NCBI GenBank assembly: GCA_009663005.1
Contig: VIGQ01001198.1
Span: forward strand, 7,501 to 20,000
Source: Actinidia chinensis
Lineage: Eukaryota; Streptophyta; Magnoliopsida; Ericales; Actinidiaceae
Direction: 5' to 3'
Length of the DNA: 12,500 bases
Program-made: the position numbers and the translations under genes
In this document: piece by piece, positions 9,237 to 12,500 of the stretch
Numbering within the stretch: the stretch's first letter is position 1
Layout of the letters: the number at the start of each line of letters is the position of its first letter
The notes under the pieces: model-generated
What the model was told of the DNA's origin: nothing
The model's database searches: none
What the model saw: the letters and a program-made list of their open reading frames with translations, nothing else

Positions 9237-9920
9237 CTGAGACACAAGAAATGATTACCTTCCAAGAAAGGTGTGCCCGACTCCCTCCTCGGCCTACCAT
9301 TATATAAAATGTCGTAAGCCGGTCCTCAGCATATTAAAGGGGGAGCTTCATCTGTGCATAGGTTGGTCCACCGTACGCACAATCGGACGAAGTTGATAGA
9401 CACCTGCATGAAGGTTAGGCTTTGAAGCGGCCATTACTCCTCACAAAAAGAATTGGGAACTAAGTTCGGGACTTGTGATTCAACCAATGCGAACTGGATG
9501 CGGATCATGGGCCATCAACGAGGTTGGCATCCTTGTTTGGCCGTGGGCGCTCTATCTGAACACCTTTGGGAATGTCGTGGTTAGTCCGAAACTATTTAAA
9601 CCACGTCGTTACGGACCAGCTGCTAAGCTCTATTTAACTCCATGTTTTGAAAATAGAAGCAAGTCAGTTAGAACGAACTTAGCCAAAGTTTTGACGAGCT
9701 TTTGGGAAGCAGAGTCAAACGAGCTCTTTGCGAGCATCGGGCTTTGTCCCACTAAGGCTACTCCTTATTTTCTAAAGAATGATTATCAAACCCTTATACT
9801 ACCTCAAACCTACCTCAACAACAAAAGGGTCTGGGGTACAAAAACACTGAGGCCAATTATTCTACAGGGCCACGCTTGGACCCGTTTCATTAGTGGAGAC
9901 AGGTCAAGAGCGACCTAGTT
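9237..9920 (-). pseudogene. Probable decayed 5' part of the antisense gene
   Basis: On the - strand a frame from 9433 to 9259 is interrupted only by TGA at 9326-9328 and ends at a donor-like GTAATC (9258-9253). An acceptor-like CTCAG lies only 22 nt further on (9241-9237), too short for a working intron, so a deletion inside an intron is possible. Above 9440 all - strand frames have many stops. A 147-codon + strand frame at 9475-9918 covers the same DNA but has no recognisable domain. The assignment follows from position and direction more than from sequence. Confidence 0.35.
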
Positions 9921-10665
9921 TACAAAAACTTAGAAAAATTAATAGCCCCAATAATGGCAGACAATCCAATGTCATGAACTCAATACAGACGCCTAAGAAA
10001 TGCAAACGCAAGAACACAAGCAAAAATAGAAATCTCACAAAGCATGAAAAAGAAGAAGAATAGCAGAAAAAACTATAGGAATGGCAAAAAAGAAACAAAT
10101 GTCGTACCAAAGCAAAATTAGGGAGCCAAAACAAGGAACGAGGGATCAATTAGAGACTAGTTGCTGGGAATTGGAATGGTGGTAGGACGAACAACTGAAT
10201 GGCAGCAACAGATTGAGGGAAAACAGTTTCTCTCCAGAACGCTTTCAAGGATTCGTGAGTAGCAATAAAAAGGGGCAGATGAACAAACCCCTACATAGAA
10301 GGTGAAGAAGTGGGAAGAAAGCCAAAACGTGTCTTTTGGGGTGCCTTGGTCCATGCGTAGGCAAACCTCCTCGGAACTAGTAAAGAATGAGCACATGGTG
10401 GCCAAACCCAAAGCACATCCTCACCAAATGAGCCCTAGGGGCAAGAGTAGGACCTCGGCACCAGTGCACCAACCAAGCACGCAGACTAATTAGACCCAGA
10501 CGCGTGGTCTAAATAGTATAGTGAAATGACATTCTTAGATAAGAGGAAAACAATAGCGCCGTGAGCACCGACCTGCCTAGCAAGCTCCTAACTTGAAAGA
10601 GGAACACATCCATTTCACATCACCTCGGAAAACATTGGCTCAGCTTATGCGAAATGAGAGACAAT
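9921..10665. other. Leader-like non-coding region between the antisense gene and the 3' LTR
   Basis: No coding sequence is supported. Read on the - strand it is rich in T and C, as in a plant 5' leader. CCCCTTTTTATTGC (10275-10262 on the - strand) is a weak TATA-like candidate for the antisense gene. From about 10365 to 10660 CTCGG/GAGC words resembling those of the LTR reappear. The expected polypurine tract just before 10666 is not convincing; GCGAAATGAGAGACAAT is the nearest candidate. Confidence 0.35.
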
Positions 10666-10795
10666 TGTAAGGGGATAAATTAAACAAATATAGATTTTGG
10701 CCTTTGTTAGTGCGGTCACTAACTACCGAGCTACCATTATACGCCAAGATCGGTTGGCCCTCGACCACGGAGCTCGGTCGAGACCCACGATTTGG
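10666..10795 (+). repeat. 3' LTR of the Tat-like element, truncated
   Basis: It starts with the canonical TG of TGTAAGGGGATAAATTAAAC and matches the 5' LTR through GAGCTCGGTCGAGAC at 10770-10784. Similarity is then lost within about 11 bp. At 10796 a new TGTAATATCCCG begins, so only about 130 bp of the LTR is visible. The rest would lie beyond the window if the second element inserted here. Confidence 0.7.
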
Positions 10796-11101
10796 TGTAA
10801 TATCCCGTTACGCGAAAACACGTATTAAATAGTAATCGAATTATTATTATTTTCTTTTTTCGCAATTTAAAGTATAAAATTTGGAAAAAAACGGGACACG
10901 ATAACACGAACACGTTATAGACCACACTGTGGACACGTTAAGCGGACGGCATGAGGGTATCTGTGTGCATGTGAAGCCGTCTGTGTGTGTGCGCACAGGC
11001 TTGGTGTGTATTACATGAGAAACAAAGGTAGGGCCCATGTTAGTATGTGTTGTTGTGCATGTGTGTGTACTAGGTTTGCATGGGCTATCACCCAAGCTAA
11101 C

Positions 11102-11128
11102 AAGCCAAAGACTTTGGCTTATAAAAAT
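11102..11128 (+). promoter_or_regulatory. TATA box with an abutting perfect 9-bp palindrome (LTR promoter)
   Basis: AAGCCAAAG (11102-11110), one A, and CTTTGGCTT (11112-11120) form an exact inverted repeat. The final T is also the first base of TATAAAAA (11120-11127). By usual plant spacing, transcription should begin about 25-35 bp downstream, near the CAGCTTCATTCTCTC leader-like stretch. The palindrome may bind a dimeric factor. The TATA call is strong by sequence; function is inferred. Confidence 0.6.
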
Positions 11129-11172
11129 AGGACACAATACCAGACCAGCTTCATTCTCTCGGAACAGAACAT

Positions 11173-11259
11173 AGGAAAAGAGGAAGAGAAAAGAGAAGAA
11201 AAAGGAAAGAAAGAAGGGGAAAAGGGGAAAAGAAAGAAAAGGAAAAAAAAAAAAAAAAA
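11173..11259 (+). repeat. 87-nt uninterrupted homopurine tract
   Basis: Every base from 11173 to 11259 is A or G, ending in a run of 17 A. It lies just downstream of the predicted start of LTR transcription. The overlapping frames on both strands (Lys/Glu/Arg on +, Phe/Leu/Ser on -) are its translations and not genes. Such tracts can form triplex or other non-B structures. Confidence 0.85.
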
Positions 11260-11264
11260 TCAAA

Positions 11265-11281
11265 AATAGCGATACGCTATT
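11265..11281. repeat. Short hairpin between an A run and a T run
   Basis: AATAGCG (11265-11271), ATA, CGCTATT (11275-11281) is a perfect 7-bp stem. It is flanked on the left by A17 and on the right by about ten T, so the paired region can extend imperfectly into one large foldback. Confidence 0.55.
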
Positions 11282-12500
11282 ATTTTTTTTTCCGTTAGGT
11301 AAAGGTAAACGCTAATTTTTTCTCTTATTTAGGTTTAAGCGTTATGATTCAAAGCCATATTTAGTGTAACTAAAACCCGCTAAATACACCGAAAATTTAC
11401 ATTATACGTATTTTTTTTTAAATCAAAAGTTGAATTCCGCCGAGTTCAAAATTCACTGAAAACAGTCTCCGTATTTTGGCCTTAACTTTCTCATACGATG
11501 TCCGAATTATTTGATTTAAATTGAGTTGGAAGATATCAAAATTATCTAAAAACTTCTATTTAGAACATTTTGTAAAGTTAAGACTCTAGTGATTCGAAAT
11601 TATACGTTTTACGTGAGATTCGAAAACTGGGAAAAATTAAGTGCGAACAGAAACTTGGGAAAAATTTGTTAAAAAAGTTACTTTTGTTAGAAAATTATGA
11701 AAATTGTATATGTTGTAAAATTATATGCTCATATACATATTTAATTTCATGCATTTCGGATATGGTTTCAGTATGAAAAATAATTTGTAACGAGCTACTG
11801 TCCATAAAAACCAAGAACGGTGAATTGGAGAAAGTTTGGCACGAATTTTTAAAAATAGTTATTGAACTTAAAATTCGATACATTTTTACTTGCTGATAAA
11901 TCAATAGTTCTAGTCATTATGTATTAATTTCAGAAGTCAAATTAATTTTGCCGAATTTTTATAAAAAATTATATACGAAGTGGTTATTTAAATACAAAAT
12001 AGGTGGCAGAAAAATAATTCGAAATGATTGATTTCAAAATTGAGATTAAATTTATGGAATTTATTTATTCATAGAACGAGAAAATGAAATCTAAGGATTC
12101 GATTCGAATATTACACGTAGGGACCCGAATTCCAGGGACGTTTTTGTTAGCTCAGACGTTAAAAAACGGTGTGTAGGAAGACTTTGACATATTTCGGTTG
12201 AGTCTTGTTATGTTTACATAGCATAAAAAAGTAATGTTTATGTTCTTGGAAAGCATGGCTTGTGTTAAAAAACTGATTATGTTTTATGTAAAGCATGCTT
12301 TGTTGTGATATACAATGAAATTATGTGAAAATGATATTTGTGAATGTATGTTTTAAGTGACACATAGTTCAATACGATGCCCCGTGCGCTAGGGGGAGAA
12401 TATAGACGTGGTTGGTTGTAATAAGGGGGATCATTACAAGATGATTGTGGATGACTTTCATAACCGAAAGTTAGCGGTCGATCCCTATTTCTGGTCGGTT

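Larger units (their letters stand above)
4616..10795 (+). mobile_element. Decayed Ty3/Gypsy Tat-like LTR retrotransposon: gag present, pol absent, antisense gene present
   Basis: The extent is set by the 5' LTR start (CGTAAGGGGATTAAATTAAA at 4616) and its partner (TGTAAGGGGATAAATTAAAC at 10666). In between, in order, are a possible primer binding site, a broken gag on the + strand, a non-coding spacer with a strong hairpin, an array of about 79-bp tandem repeats, a spliced pseudogene on the - strand and a long leader-like region. The gag zinc-knuckle pattern (C-x2-H-x4-H-x4-C type), the antisense gene next to the 3' LTR and the tandem repeats are all documented for the Tat lineage of plant Gypsy elements. 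No protease, reverse transcriptase, RNase H or integrase motif was found in any frame between gag and the 3' LTR. The element is therefore a non-autonomous or internally deleted derivative. It is full of stops and frameshifts and is surely inactive. Confidence 0.8.
10796..12500 (+). mobile_element. 5' portion of a long LTR, probably Tekay/Del-type chromovirus
   Basis: The stretch opens with TGTAATATCCCG, close to the TGTAACACCCC start typical of plant Tekay/Del LTRs. It then shows a GT-rich upstream part (10960-11070), a TATA box (about 11120), a CATTCTCTC-type leader start near 11151, and a purine-rich leader. After that comes a long AT-rich part with wording such as CCGTATTTTGGCCTTAACTTTCTC near 11470, in the style of Tekay LTRs. 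It continues past the window end. The last 140 bp contain GATGCCCCGTGCGCTAGGGGG and a GC-richer segment. No reading frame in it encodes a recognisable protein. Family assignment is from general resemblance only. Confidence 0.55.

Noticed and set aside
9475..9918. 147-codon + strand frame
   Set aside because: It is opposite the expected 5' part of the antisense gene, shows no recognisable domain and is bounded by decayed element sequence. It remains the least certain rejection.
10847..11269. Phe/Leu-rich - strand frame and Lys/Glu-rich + strand frame
   Set aside because: Much of both translations comes from the 87-nt homopurine tract; neither shows a recognisable domain outside it.
1..12500. 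Bacterial defence system, CRISPR array, operon or phage
   Set aside because: Composition, introns, LTRs, microsatellites and lack of dense coding all point to plant nuclear DNA; no array with regular spacers is present.

Overview
The window looks like intergenic DNA from a plant nuclear genome, probably a eudicot. It is AT-rich, full of degenerate transposable elements and microsatellites, and holds no intact host gene. No species can be named from the sequence. No rRNA, tRNA, CRISPR array or bacterial-type operon was seen.

Layout. Positions 1-4615 are AT-rich non-coding DNA. They contain one recognisable inverted-terminal-repeat element (175-900), a CT-rich stretch (about 1860-2060), a (CT)13 microsatellite (3601-3626) and a degenerate direct duplication with a period of about 220 bp (3925-4391). 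Positions 4616-10795 are one old, decayed LTR retrotransposon of the Ty3/Gypsy Tat-like type. It has a 5' LTR, a broken gag on the + strand, no recognisable pol, an array of about 79-bp tandem repeats, an antisense gene on the - strand, and the first 130 bp of a 3' LTR. From 10796 to the window end there appears to be the beginning of a second LTR retrotransposon, probably a Tekay/Del-type chromovirus. Its long LTR cuts off the 3' LTR of the older element, which implies a nested insertion.

The most informative part is the antisense gene at 7906-9236 (-). Its pieces join through two short introns (88 and 85 bp, GT...AG). Exon lengths keep frame exactly, although the reading frame now carries several stops. 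It encodes a coiled-coil protein with an acidic, Glu/Ala/Val-rich tail. Antisense genes between pol and the 3' LTR are known for the Tat lineage. Here the gene sits in an element that has kept gag and the antisense gene but lost pol, so any mobility would have needed enzymes supplied by another element.

The two LTRs of the older element are roughly 70% identical by eye over their shared 5' part, with several indels. Its genes are riddled with stops and frameshifts, so the insertion is old and inactive. The younger LTR still shows a clear TATA box with a perfect palindrome abutting it.
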